This document shows, in pieces, positions 7,722 through 15,408 of a stretch of 64,000 nucleotides of DNA (the stretch's first letter is position 1; each line of letters starts with the position of its first letter). The stretch comes from Streptomyces sp. NBC_01314 (GTDB taxonomy: Bacteria; Actinomycetota; Actinomycetes; Streptomycetales; Streptomycetaceae). The stretch spans positions 7,750,001-7,814,000 of the forward strand of contig NZ_CP108394.1 in assembly GCF_041435215.1 (NCBI RefSeq), in the 5' to 3' direction. Below the pieces are notes generated by a model, which saw only the letters and a program-made list of their open reading frames with translations, searched no databases and had not been told where the DNA came from. Position numbers and translations under genes: made by a program.

Positions 7722-9134
7722 ATGTCCTCTGGGACCTTCAAGGCTCCGATGAGCCGCCGCGGCCTGCTGAGAGCGGGCGCCGCCTCCGCCGCGCTGGCGG
7801 GTGTGGGCGGACTGGCCTCCGCCTGCTCGTCCGGTTCGTCCTCCGGCTCCTCCGGGTCGAAGGTGCTGAACGTCGCGATCTTCACCGACCAGTCATCGGC
7901 GGACAAGATGGCGAAGTCGGCCGGGACGTTCGAGGCGGCCCATCCGGGCGTGAAGGTGAAGTTCACCGGCACCACGGGCACGGACTGGAACGACTTCTTC
8001 AGCAAGCTGCTCACCCAGATGTCCGCGGGCAACGCCCCTGACATCGCCTGCGTCGCCACCGAGGGCCTGCAACTGTTCGCAGCCAAGGGCCTGGCCGAAC
8101 CGCTGGACGCCTACGTCAAGCGGGACTCCGCCGAACTCAAGCCGTACTTCGCCGACGTCCACCCGGCGCTGGTCGAGGCGATGATGTACCAGGGGCACCT
8201 GTACGAACTGCCGACCGACTTCAACGCCGGAAACATGTTCTACAACACGTCCCTGTTCAAGAGCGTCGGCGTGGACCGCCCGGCCGACGACTGGACCCGG
8301 GACGACTTCTACGACATCGCCAAGAAGATCTCCGCCAAGGACGGCAACACGGTGGGCTACGACTGGGTCGTCCGGCTGTGGGGCAGCTGGACGTCCTGGA
8401 TGTACGCCAACGGCGGCAACCTGCTGACCGAGGGCAAGTGGGACGGCGGCGACTGGCTGTGGAACACCTTCTATCCGAACGACCCCGCCGCGGCCGGCCG
8501 CAAGGGCGGCTGGCGCTGGGGTGACCCGACCGCCAACTCCGCCCCGGTCGTCGAATCGCTCGACTACCTGATCCAGCTGCAGAAGGAGGGCCTGTCACCC
8601 AAACCCGACATCGGTGGCGGCGGCACGCTGCAGGGCCTGTTCGCGAGCAACAAGATCGGCATGGCCATCGGCGGCGGATTCTGGGCGGGCGGCCTGCACA
8701 ACGCGGGCATGGCGGACGACGCCTTCGACGTGCAGTACTTCCCCAAGTGGCAGTCGCAGCGCCACCTGTTCGGCTCGGGCGGCTACGGCATCATGAAGTC
8801 GTCCAAGAACAAGGACCTCGCCTGGGAGTTCCTCAAGACCTTGGTGACTCCGAAGAACATCGACCTGCTGATTCCGGGCAACGTCACCACGCCCGCCCGC
8901 AAGTCGATGCTGACGGCCGAGCGGTACGCCACCACCGGCCCCAAGAACTGGCAGGTCTTCTACGACACGCTCACCAAGTTCGACGACACCGCTCCGATCC
9001 CGGCCCCGCCGTACTACCAGGCGATGGCCATCGCGCTGAACAAGCGCACCACGCAGGCGATGTCCACGGGCAGGGCGAAGGCGGCCCTCGACGGTCTGCA
9101 GAGCGACCTCGAAACCGCCGCGAAGACGGGATGA
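7722..9134 (+). CDS. ABC sugar-binding lipoprotein (family 1), fructoside locus
   Basis: 470 residues. The signal has a twin-arginine SRRGLL motif (residues 11-16) and a lipobox LASAC with Cys35, so it is probably a Tat-exported lipoprotein on the outer face of the membrane. The mature part is a type 1 extracellular solute-binding protein; NAPDIACVATEG, an aromatic-rich WGSWTSWMYANGG segment and the terminal helix near AMAIALNKRTTQAMSTG are typical. Eight bp separate it from the first permease. The many Trp residues around 220-270 suggest binding of an oligosaccharide rather than a simple sugar, but specificity is inferred only from the GH32 and GH13 neighbours. Confidence 0.92.
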   Translation: MSSGTFKAPMSRRGLLRAGAASAALAGVGGLASACSSGSSSGSSGSKVLNVAIFTDQSSADKMAKSAGTFEAAHPGVKVKFTGTTGTDWNDFFSKLLTQMSAGNAPDIACVATEGLQLFAAKGLAEPLDAYVKRDSAELKPYFADVHPALVEAMMYQGHLYELPTDFNAGNMFYNTSLFKSVGVDRPADDWTRDDFYDIAKKISAKDGNTVGYDWVVRLWGSWTSWMYANGGNLLTEGKWDGGDWLWNTFYPNDPAAAGRKGGWRWGDPTANSAPVVESLDYLIQLQKEGLSPKPDIGGGGTLQGLFASNKIGMAIGGGFWAGGLHNAGMADDAFDVQYFPKWQSQRHLFGSGGYGIMKSSKNKDLAWEFLKTLVTPKNIDLLIPGNVTTPARKSMLTAERYATTGPKNWQVFYDTLTKFDDTAPIPAPPYYQAMAIALNKRTTQAMSTGRAKAALDGLQSDLETAAKTG

Positions 9135-9141
9135 CGCGCTG

Positions 9142-10137
9142 ATGTCGCAGCCTGTCCGAAGCCTCGGCCGCGCGTCCGCCCCGGCGGGTGCGCGGCCCGG
9201 TCGCCCTCCACAGCCCCCGGCTGACGAGGCCACGGCACTGCGCCGCCGCGCCCAGAGCCGCCGTGCGCGCCGCGAGGCCCTGTTCGGCTACGCCATGGTG
9301 GCCTCGGCCCTGCTCGTGGTCGTCGTCTTCACCGTGGTGCCGATCGTCGCCTCGTTCGTCCTCGCCCTGTTCAAGTGGGACGGCATCTCCAGCCCTCAGT
9401 TCGTCGGGCTGGACAACTTCGACGCGCTCGTCGGCGACAAGGCGGTCACTCATTCGCTCCTGGTGACCTCCGGCCTCGCTGTGTTGATCGTCTTCCTGCA
9501 GGTCGCCCTGGGCCTGGGGCTGGCGCTGATGGTCGCCCAGCGGGCGTCGAAGATCGTGCAGAACCTGTTCCGCGCGGCGTTCTTCCTGCCGATGCTGGCC
9601 TCCGCCGCGTCGATCTCGATCGTGATGGCGTACGTGTTCAATGACCAGTTCGGCGTCATCAACTACTACCTGGGCCTGCTGCACCTACCCGAGGTCTCGT
9701 GGCTGAGTTCCACCGGGGGAGCGACGGCCACCATCGTGCTGGTCGCCGTATGGCAGCAGCTGGGCTTCACCTTCATTCTCTTCGTCGCGGCCCTCGCCTC
9801 CCTGCCGGGCGACGTCCTGGAGGCCGCGCAGATCGACGGCGCCTCGTCCGCCCGCCTGTTCTGGCGGATCAAACTGCCCCTCATCAGCCCGACCGTCCTG
9901 TTCGCCTCCACCGTCGGCCTGATCAACACGATGCAGCTGTTCGACCAGCCGTACGTGATGACCAAGGGTGGCCCCGGCGACTCGACCTACACCACCGTGC
10001 TGCTCGTCTACCAAACCGCCTTCCAGAACCTCCAGTTCGGCTACGCCTCGGCCATCTCCGTGCTGCTGTTCGCTGTCCTGCTGGTCATCACAGCCGTGCA
10101 GTTCACGGCGAGCCGAAAGTGGGTGTTCTACTCGTGA
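9142..10137 (+). CDS. ABC sugar permease, MalF type
   Basis: 331 residues with a charged, Arg-rich N-terminus and six predicted spans. The cytoplasmic coupling loop appears as LEAAQIDGASSARLFWRIKLP, the EAA motif that docks an ATPase. The end of the gene overlaps the start of the second permease by 4 bp (GTGA), showing translational coupling. No ATPase gene is present in the operon. In Streptomyces such systems share the multiple-sugar ATPase MsiK encoded elsewhere, which I infer here. Confidence 0.93.
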   Translation: MSQPVRSLGRASAPAGARPGRPPQPPADEATALRRRAQSRRARREALFGYAMVASALLVVVVFTVVPIVASFVLALFKWDGISSPQFVGLDNFDALVGDKAVTHSLLVTSGLAVLIVFLQVALGLGLALMVAQRASKIVQNLFRAAFFLPMLASAASISIVMAYVFNDQFGVINYYLGLLHLPEVSWLSSTGGATATIVLVAVWQQLGFTFILFVAALASLPGDVLEAAQIDGASSARLFWRIKLPLISPTVLFASTVGLINTMQLFDQPYVMTKGGPGDSTYTTVLLVYQTAFQNLQFGYASAISVLLFAVLLVITAVQFTASRKWVFYS

Positions 10138-11006
10138 CCGCCGTCCTCGGCAAACAGTCCGCACCTCCCGTCCCCCGCCCGCGCCGCCGTTTCACGATCG
10201 GACGTCTGCTGTCGCTCGCCGTGCTGACCGTGGCGGCCGTCCTGGTCGTCGCCCCGCTCGTGTGGGCCTTGGCCACCTCGCTGCGGACCCCGGCCACCTC
10301 CTTCGACCAGCCGCCACAGTGGATCCCCACGCATCCGATCTGGTCGAACTACCAGGCAGTCTTCGACAAGGTCCCGCTGACGAAGTTCTTCCTCAACAGC
10401 ACGCTCGTCACCGGCCTCATCGTGCTCGGCCAGCTCATCACCTCGACGATGAGCGGCTATGCCTTCGCCATGGTCCGCTTCCGCGGTAACAAGGCCCTGT
10501 TCGGCATCATCCTGGCCACGATGATGGTCCCGATCCAGACGACCATCATCCCGGTCTTCCTGATCATCAGGTACCTGGGCCTGACCGACAGCCGCATGGC
10601 GCTCGTCCTGCCCGTCGTCGGAGGCGCCTTCGGCACCTTTCTGATGCGGCAGTACTTCCTGCAGATGCCACGCGAACTCGGCGAGGCGGCACGAGTGGAC
10701 GGGGCCTCGCACTTCCAGGTCTTCGCCCGCATCTACGCCCCCATGGCACGCGCTCCGATGGCGACCCTGGCGGTGCTCACCTTCTCCGCCTACTGGAACG
10801 AGTTCTTCCGCCCGCTGATCTTCCTGCAGTCCACCGACAAGTTCACCTTGCCCCTGGGTCTGGTGACCCTGCAGGGAACCATGGGCACCGGCAGCATCTC
10901 CATCGTGCTCGCCGGCGTGATCATCGCCCTGATCCCCAGCGTGCTCATCTTCCTCGCAGCCCAGCGGTATTTCGTCGAGGGAATCGTGGCGGGCTCCTTC
11001 CGCTGA
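10134..11006 (+). CDS. ABC sugar permease, MalG type
   Basis: 290 residues, starting at the GTG that overlaps the upstream stop codon. Six spans are predicted. The EAA loop reads GEAARVDGASHFQVFARIYAP, and the C-terminus (AAQRYFVEGIVAGSFR) is the standard MalG-type ending. It forms the translocation pore with the preceding permease. A 50 bp gap leads to the GH32 gene, consistent with one transcript. Confidence 0.93.
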   Translation: MTAVLGKQSAPPVPRPRRRFTIGRLLSLAVLTVAAVLVVAPLVWALATSLRTPATSFDQPPQWIPTHPIWSNYQAVFDKVPLTKFFLNSTLVTGLIVLGQLITSTMSGYAFAMVRFRGNKALFGIILATMMVPIQTTIIPVFLIIRYLGLTDSRMALVLPVVGGAFGTFLMRQYFLQMPRELGEAARVDGASHFQVFARIYAPMARAPMATLAVLTFSAYWNEFFRPLIFLQSTDKFTLPLGLVTLQGTMGTGSISIVLAGVIIALIPSVLIFLAAQRYFVEGIVAGSFR

Positions 11007-11056
11007 CCGCGCCCGCACACCCCCCACGCTCCGTGAACTCCACGAAAGGCACGCGT

Positions 11057-12526
11057 GTGTCCACCGCGCCCCTTGACCCGCACCGCCCCGTCGCGCACCT
11101 GCGCCCGCCTCGCAACTGGATCAACGACCCCAACGGGCTGGTCTTCCACGACGGCCACTACCACGTCTTCTATCAGTACAACCCCTACGGAACCCGGCAC
11201 GCGAACATCCACTGGGGCCACTTCCGCAGCCGGGACCTGCTGAGCTGGGAACCCCAGCCGATCGCCCTGACCCCCACCCCCGGGGGCGTCGACGCCGACG
11301 GCTGCTTCTCCGGCAACGCCGTCTCCGACGGCGACCGGCTGGTCGCCTTCTACTCCGCCTACCGCCGCGACCGCTGGGACCAGCCGGTCACCACCGCCAC
11401 CTCCCACGACGGCGGCCGCACCTTCACCCCCCGCGGCGACCTGCTCATCCCCGAGCCGCCCGAGGGCACGACCATGTACCGCGACCCGTACGTCTGGCAG
11501 GACGGCAACCGCTGGCGGATGCTGGTCGGCGCCACCTTGGCCGACGGACGCGCCGCCGCCCTGCTCTACACGTCATCCGACCTGGAGGACTGGGCCTACC
11601 AAGGGCCCTTCCACGCCGGCGCACCAGAGCCGGTCGGCGTGCGCACCGGACTGCTCACCGGCGAGGGCTGGGAATGTCCGCAGTACCTCCCGGCCGCCTC
11701 CGAGCACGGCGCACTCATCATCAGCGCGTGGGGCGATGACGACGGCCCCCGCTCCGTCGTGGCCATGGTCGGTGAGGACCGCGGCGGCACATTCGAAGCC
11801 GGCCCACCCGTACTCCTCGACCACGGCCCCGACTGCTACGCGCCCGCCCTGCTGCGCGCCCCTGGCGACAGGTGGCTGCTGTGGGGCTGGTCCTGGGAAG
11901 CCCGCGACGAAGAGTGGTCCGACGACGACGGGTGGGCCGGGGCGCTCACCCTCCCCCGCGAGATAGCACTGGCCGAAGACGGGCTGCCGTACCAGCGGCC
12001 CGCCGAGGAGTTGATGGCGCTACGCGGCGAGCACACCGTCCACGCTGCCGGGCTGGCGTCGGGCGCCGGTCCGGAGGAATTGGGCGAAGTCGGCCGCAGC
12101 TTCGACCTCCTGGCCCGTCTGGAGCCCTTCGGTGACGCCGGTCTGCGTCTGGTCACCGCCGCCGACGGCTCCGAGTACCTCGACATCCGGCTCGACGCCG
12201 CCACCGGCGAGCTGGTCGTCGACCGCGACCATGCCTCATTGGACCCGCGGGCCCGCGGCGGCTCGTACCGGATGCCCCGGCCCAGCGGCGAGCCCGTCGA
12301 TCTGCGCGTGGTCGTCGACCACTCCATCGCCGAGATCTTCCTGACCTCCACCGGTCAGGTGCTCACCCTGCGCTTCTATCCGGTGGGCGACGGCCCCTGG
12401 CGCCTGCAGGCGCGCACCGCGCCGGGCGCACGGCTCGGCTTCACCGTCGACGCGTGGGAACTCCTGCCGCTCGAGATCAAGCGATCGGGCACCGACATCG
12501 AAGACCGGGAAGGCTGCTCGGCATGA
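11057..12526 (+). CDS. Intracellular GH32 beta-fructosidase
   Basis: 489 residues from the GTG at 11057, chosen because AAAGG lies about 8 bp upstream; a GTG at 11033 has no ribosome site. The three GH32 catalytic blocks are intact: WINDPNG with nucleophile Asp24, RDP at 142-144 (transition-state stabiliser) and WECPQ with acid/base Glu206. A C-terminal beta-sandwich follows from about residue 330. There is no signal peptide, so it acts in the cytosol on imported fructosides such as sucrose, fructo-oligosaccharides or raffinose-type sugars. Its stop overlaps the next start by 4 bp (ATGA), so the two hydrolases are translationally coupled. Confidence 0.93.
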   Translation: MSTAPLDPHRPVAHLRPPRNWINDPNGLVFHDGHYHVFYQYNPYGTRHANIHWGHFRSRDLLSWEPQPIALTPTPGGVDADGCFSGNAVSDGDRLVAFYSAYRRDRWDQPVTTATSHDGGRTFTPRGDLLIPEPPEGTTMYRDPYVWQDGNRWRMLVGATLADGRAAALLYTSSDLEDWAYQGPFHAGAPEPVGVRTGLLTGEGWECPQYLPAASEHGALIISAWGDDDGPRSVVAMVGEDRGGTFEAGPPVLLDHGPDCYAPALLRAPGDRWLLWGWSWEARDEEWSDDDGWAGALTLPREIALAEDGLPYQRPAEELMALRGEHTVHAAGLASGAGPEELGEVGRSFDLLARLEPFGDAGLRLVTAADGSEYLDIRLDAATGELVVDRDHASLDPRARGGSYRMPRPSGEPVDLRVVVDHSIAEIFLTSTGQVLTLRFYPVGDGPWRLQARTAPGARLGFTVDAWELLPLEIKRSGTDIEDREGCSA

Positions 12527-14160
12527 AATCCACGCCTTGGTGGCGCGACGCCGTCATCTATCAGGTCTACATCCGCAGCTTCGCCGACGGCGACGGCGAC
12601 GGCGTGGGCGACATCGCCGGCATCCGCTCCCGCCTGCCTTACCTCAAAGCACTTGGCGTCGACGCCATTTGGATCAACCCCTGGTACAAGTCGCCCCAGG
12701 CGGATCACGGTTACGACGTAGCCGACTACCGCGAGATCGACCCACTTTTCGGCACCCTGGCCGAGGCGGAACAGCTCATCGAGGAGGCGCACCAGCACGG
12801 CCTCCGTGTCATCCCCGACATCGTCCCGAACCACACTTCCGACCAGCACGCCTGGTTCCAGGCGGCACGGAAGGCCGGACCTGGCAGTCCGGAACGGGGA
12901 CGCTACGTCTTCCGGCCCGGCCGCGGCCTCGACGGGACGGAACCGCCCAACAACTGGGTGTCGGTTTTCGGCGGCCCCGCCTGGACCCGGCTGCCCGACG
13001 GCGAGTGGTACCTGCACCTGTTCGCCCCCCAGCAGCCCGACCTCAACTGGCAACACCCCGAAGTGCATGCCGAGTTCGAATCGATCCTGCGGTTCTGGTT
13101 CAGCCGGGGAGTCGACGGCTTCCGCATCGACGTCGCCCACGGACTGGTCAAGCACCCCGAACTGCCCGATCTGCCACCCCGTCAACAGCCCGAGGACGAC
13201 GGCCTCAGGCAGCATCTCGCCCACCCGCACTGGGACCGTGACGAGGTCCACGACATCTTCCGCGCATGGCGCAAGGTGGCCGATGAATTCCCCGGCGACC
13301 GGTCCTTCGTTGCCGAGGCATGGGCGGGCACCCCCGAGCGGCTCGCCGCCTACGTCCGCCGGGACGGCCTGCACACCGCCTTCAACTTCGACTTCCTCAT
13401 GGCCCATTGGGACCCGAAGGACCTGCGTGCGGTCATCGACAACTCGCTTGCCATGCTCGGCGTGGTCGGAGCCCCCGCCACCTGGGTGCTCTCCAACCAC
13501 GACGTCGTACGCCACCCCAGCCGCTACGGTCGCAGGGCGGCCAGGCGCTGGGTCGTCAACGAGACCTATCGCCCAGAAGGCCCTCTCGACCTGGAACTGG
13601 GCACCCGCCGTGCCCGCGCCGCCGCCCTTCTCATGCTGGCCCTGCCCGGCGGCGCCTACGTCTACCAGGGCGAGGAGCTCGGTCTCCCCGAGGTCGAGGA
13701 CTTGCCAGAAGCCGTCCTCCAGGACCCCGTGTGGGAACGCTCGGGCCACACCGAGCGCGGTCGCGACGGCTGCCGTGTGCCGATCCCCTGGTCCGGTTCC
13801 ACCGCACCGTTCGGCTTCAGCCCCGAAGGTGCCTCCGTCAAGCCGTGGTTGCCCCAGCCGGCCGACTGGGCAGAGCACAGCGTGGAAGCGCAGGTCGGCG
13901 ACGAGACATCGATGCTGGAACTCTACCGAGCCGCCCTGCTCCTGCGCCGAGAGCACCGCGCACTCGGAGACGGCACCCTGACCTGGCTGGAGGCCCCCGA
14001 CGGGGTCCTCGCCCTGGGCCGAGACCCGGGCTTCGTCTGCGTGGTCAACATCTCGGCCGAGGCGCACCCCCTGCCCGAACACACCTCCGTCCTGCTGTCC
14101 AGCGGCCCGGTCGAAGGTGGCCTGCTGGCACCGGACCAGGCGGTCTGGCTCGCCAGGTAG
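12523..14160 (+). CDS. Intracellular GH13 alpha-glucosidase
   Basis: 545 residues. GH13 motifs are visible in order: IPDIVPNHTS (region I), GFRIDVAH with nucleophile Asp203, SFVAEAW with acid/base Glu265 and LSNHDVVRH with Asp327. The N-terminus WWRDAVIYQVYIRSFAD and the INPWYKSPQADHGYDV segment are those of exo-acting oligo-1,6-glucosidase/alpha-glucosidase enzymes. No signal peptide is present. It is coupled to the GH32 gene by an ATGA overlap. Known relatives split terminal alpha-glucosides including sucrose isomers, so the pair could process a mixed fructose/glucose oligosaccharide. Confidence 0.92.
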   Translation: MKSTPWWRDAVIYQVYIRSFADGDGDGVGDIAGIRSRLPYLKALGVDAIWINPWYKSPQADHGYDVADYREIDPLFGTLAEAEQLIEEAHQHGLRVIPDIVPNHTSDQHAWFQAARKAGPGSPERGRYVFRPGRGLDGTEPPNNWVSVFGGPAWTRLPDGEWYLHLFAPQQPDLNWQHPEVHAEFESILRFWFSRGVDGFRIDVAHGLVKHPELPDLPPRQQPEDDGLRQHLAHPHWDRDEVHDIFRAWRKVADEFPGDRSFVAEAWAGTPERLAAYVRRDGLHTAFNFDFLMAHWDPKDLRAVIDNSLAMLGVVGAPATWVLSNHDVVRHPSRYGRRAARRWVVNETYRPEGPLDLELGTRRARAAALLMLALPGGAYVYQGEELGLPEVEDLPEAVLQDPVWERSGHTERGRDGCRVPIPWSGSTAPFGFSPEGASVKPWLPQPADWAEHSVEAQVGDETSMLELYRAALLLRREHRALGDGTLTWLEAPDGVLALGRDPGFVCVVNISAEAHPLPEHTSVLLSSGPVEGGLLAPDQAVWLAR

Positions 14161-14239
14161 CCGCCCGGTAGGGGTGCGGAGGACGCGCTTCTCATCCGCT
14201 GGCTGTGGGCCGTCGTCCGCGATGTATCCGGTCGGGCGC

Positions 14240-14272
14240 CGGGCGCACCGGGCGCACCGGGCACACCGGGCG
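14240..14272. repeat. Tandem repeat, 9 bp unit
   Basis: CGGGCGCAC occurs twice, then once with one change, then partially, head to tail. Non-coding. Confidence 0.8.
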
Positions 14273-14435
14273 TAGTGGATGGCGGTGCGTCTTGGTGCTG
14301 CCGACGGCGGGACGGCGCGTGTTGCTGATGGCGTGGCCGGTCGGCGGTCCCGGTACTGAGGGTCCATGCGCCGGAGAGTGGTGGTCGCCACTGCCGCTCA
14401 GGGAGCGCGGCGCTGTCGAGCGCCCTGGGCTGTCC

Positions 14436-14483
14436 GGAAACGGCCCGAACAGAAAACGGCCCGAACAGAAGACGGCCCCTCCG
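14436..14483. repeat. Tandem repeat, 16 bp unit, three copies
   Basis: GGAAACGGCCCGAACA, GAAAACGGCCCGAACA and GAAGACGGCCCCTCCG follow one another. The core GAAAACGGCCCGAA is also the core of the tandem array at 29274-29338, about 15 kb away, so the two arrays belong to one repeat family. Confidence 0.85.
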
Positions 14484-14617
14484 GGATCACTCGACGGCGG
14501 TCGGGCCGTCGAGATCGGGTGTGGTCCGCAGCCCCCTGTCCCCCCCACCCGCACTGTCGCGGCGGCGTCGCCCTGGTTGCGGGGTCGCGGAGCCGGGGCT
14601 CCGAGCGGGACTTGAGA

Positions 14618-15289
14618 TCAGCTGCGGCTGTCGGTGAGGTCTGCCAGGAGCGCGGTGATCACGCGGTCGGTGGAGGCGGCCATGTCGACCGAGTCGGGGG
14701 CGAGCAGCCACTGGATCTGGAGGCCGTCCATGACGGCGATGATCGCGTTGGCCGCGTCTTCGAGGTTCAGGTCCGTCCGGATCTCGCCGAGTTCGCACGC
14801 CTCGGCGAGGGCCTCGGTGACGAAGACGCGCAGTCCGCTGTAGCGGTCGCGGAAATAGTCCTGCGCGGGGTGGCCTTCGGTGACGCTCTCCGCCGACAGG
14901 ACGGCGTACAGGCGGACGATGCCTTCTCGGTCGGCGTTGCGATGGGCCGTGTCGACCAGGTGACGAAGGAAGGTCAGGCCCCGAGGGCGTTCACTGCCGA
15001 GCTGTTCGATGTCGGTTTCGTCGCGCAGGGCGAGAACGCTGGTGAGCAGCTGGGCCTTGGAGCGGAAGTAGTGCAGGACGCCGGCCTGGGTGACTCCCGC
15101 ACGGTCGGCGATCTCCTGCAGGGAGGCGTTGTTGTAGCCGCGGGCCGCGAACGTGTCCATGGCGATCTTGAGGATCTCCTGCCGCCGCTGCTGGGCTTTG
15201 AGGCTCTTCCCCGCGCGGGGCTGCCGTTCGCCGTTCGGCCTGCTCTCGGTCACCGTGCGGAGTTTACGGGGCTGTCGATCAGTGGTCAC
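14618..15289 (-). CDS. TetR-family regulator of the beta-glucoside locus
   Basis: About 223 residues. The helix-turn-helix is near ASLQEIADRAGVTQAGVLHYF, preceded by the usual QQRRQEILKIAMDTFAARGY helix. The C-terminal ligand domain is helical, ending AASTDRVITALLADL. I chose the GTG at 15289 because the frame opens only 5 bp from a palindrome, which leaves no room for a ribosome site at 15322; GTG 15253 is another option. It is divergent from the GH3 gene with a single perfect palindrome between them. A TetR protein controlling a sugar locus is less common than LacI; the ligand could be a glucoside or an aglycone. Confidence 0.9.
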   Translation of the reverse strand: MTTDRQPRKLRTVTESRPNGERQPRAGKSLKAQQRRQEILKIAMDTFAARGYNNASLQEIADRAGVTQAGVLHYFRSKAQLLTSVLALRDETDIEQLGSERPRGLTFLRHLVDTAHRNADREGIVRLYAVLSAESVTEGHPAQDYFRDRYSGLRVFVTEALAEACELGEIRTDLNLEDAANAIIAVMDGLQIQWLLAPDSVDMAASTDRVITALLADLTDSRS

Positions 15290-15326
15290 GTCCACATCAA
15301 ACCTGGGAAAGAACTTACGCACAAGT

Positions 15327-15348
15327 ACTTACTAAGTACTTAGTAAGT
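15327..15348. promoter_or_regulatory. Perfect 22 bp palindromic operator, TetR type
   Basis: ACTTACTAAGT is followed directly by its exact reverse complement, giving a perfect 22 bp palindrome. It lies between the divergent TetR and GH3 genes, and its length and ACTTACT/AGTAAGT ends are typical of TetR-family operators. It contains no GC-rich sequence, which makes it stand out from its surroundings. It probably controls both genes. Confidence 0.85.
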
Positions 15349-15408
15349 GTGCTTTCCTGCTCCCGTTCCGCCCGCTTCGTGCCGCGCCGCCGGCCTGGAA
15401 GGACGAGC

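Larger units (their letters stand above)
14161..14617. other. Intergenic region between convergent genes, repeat-rich
   Basis: No gene seen. It contains two tandem-repeat blocks (14240 and 14436, listed separately). A weak hairpin pairs GACGGCCC at 14471-14478 with GGGCCGTC at 14503-14510 across a long loop and may serve as a shared terminator. Confidence 0.6.
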
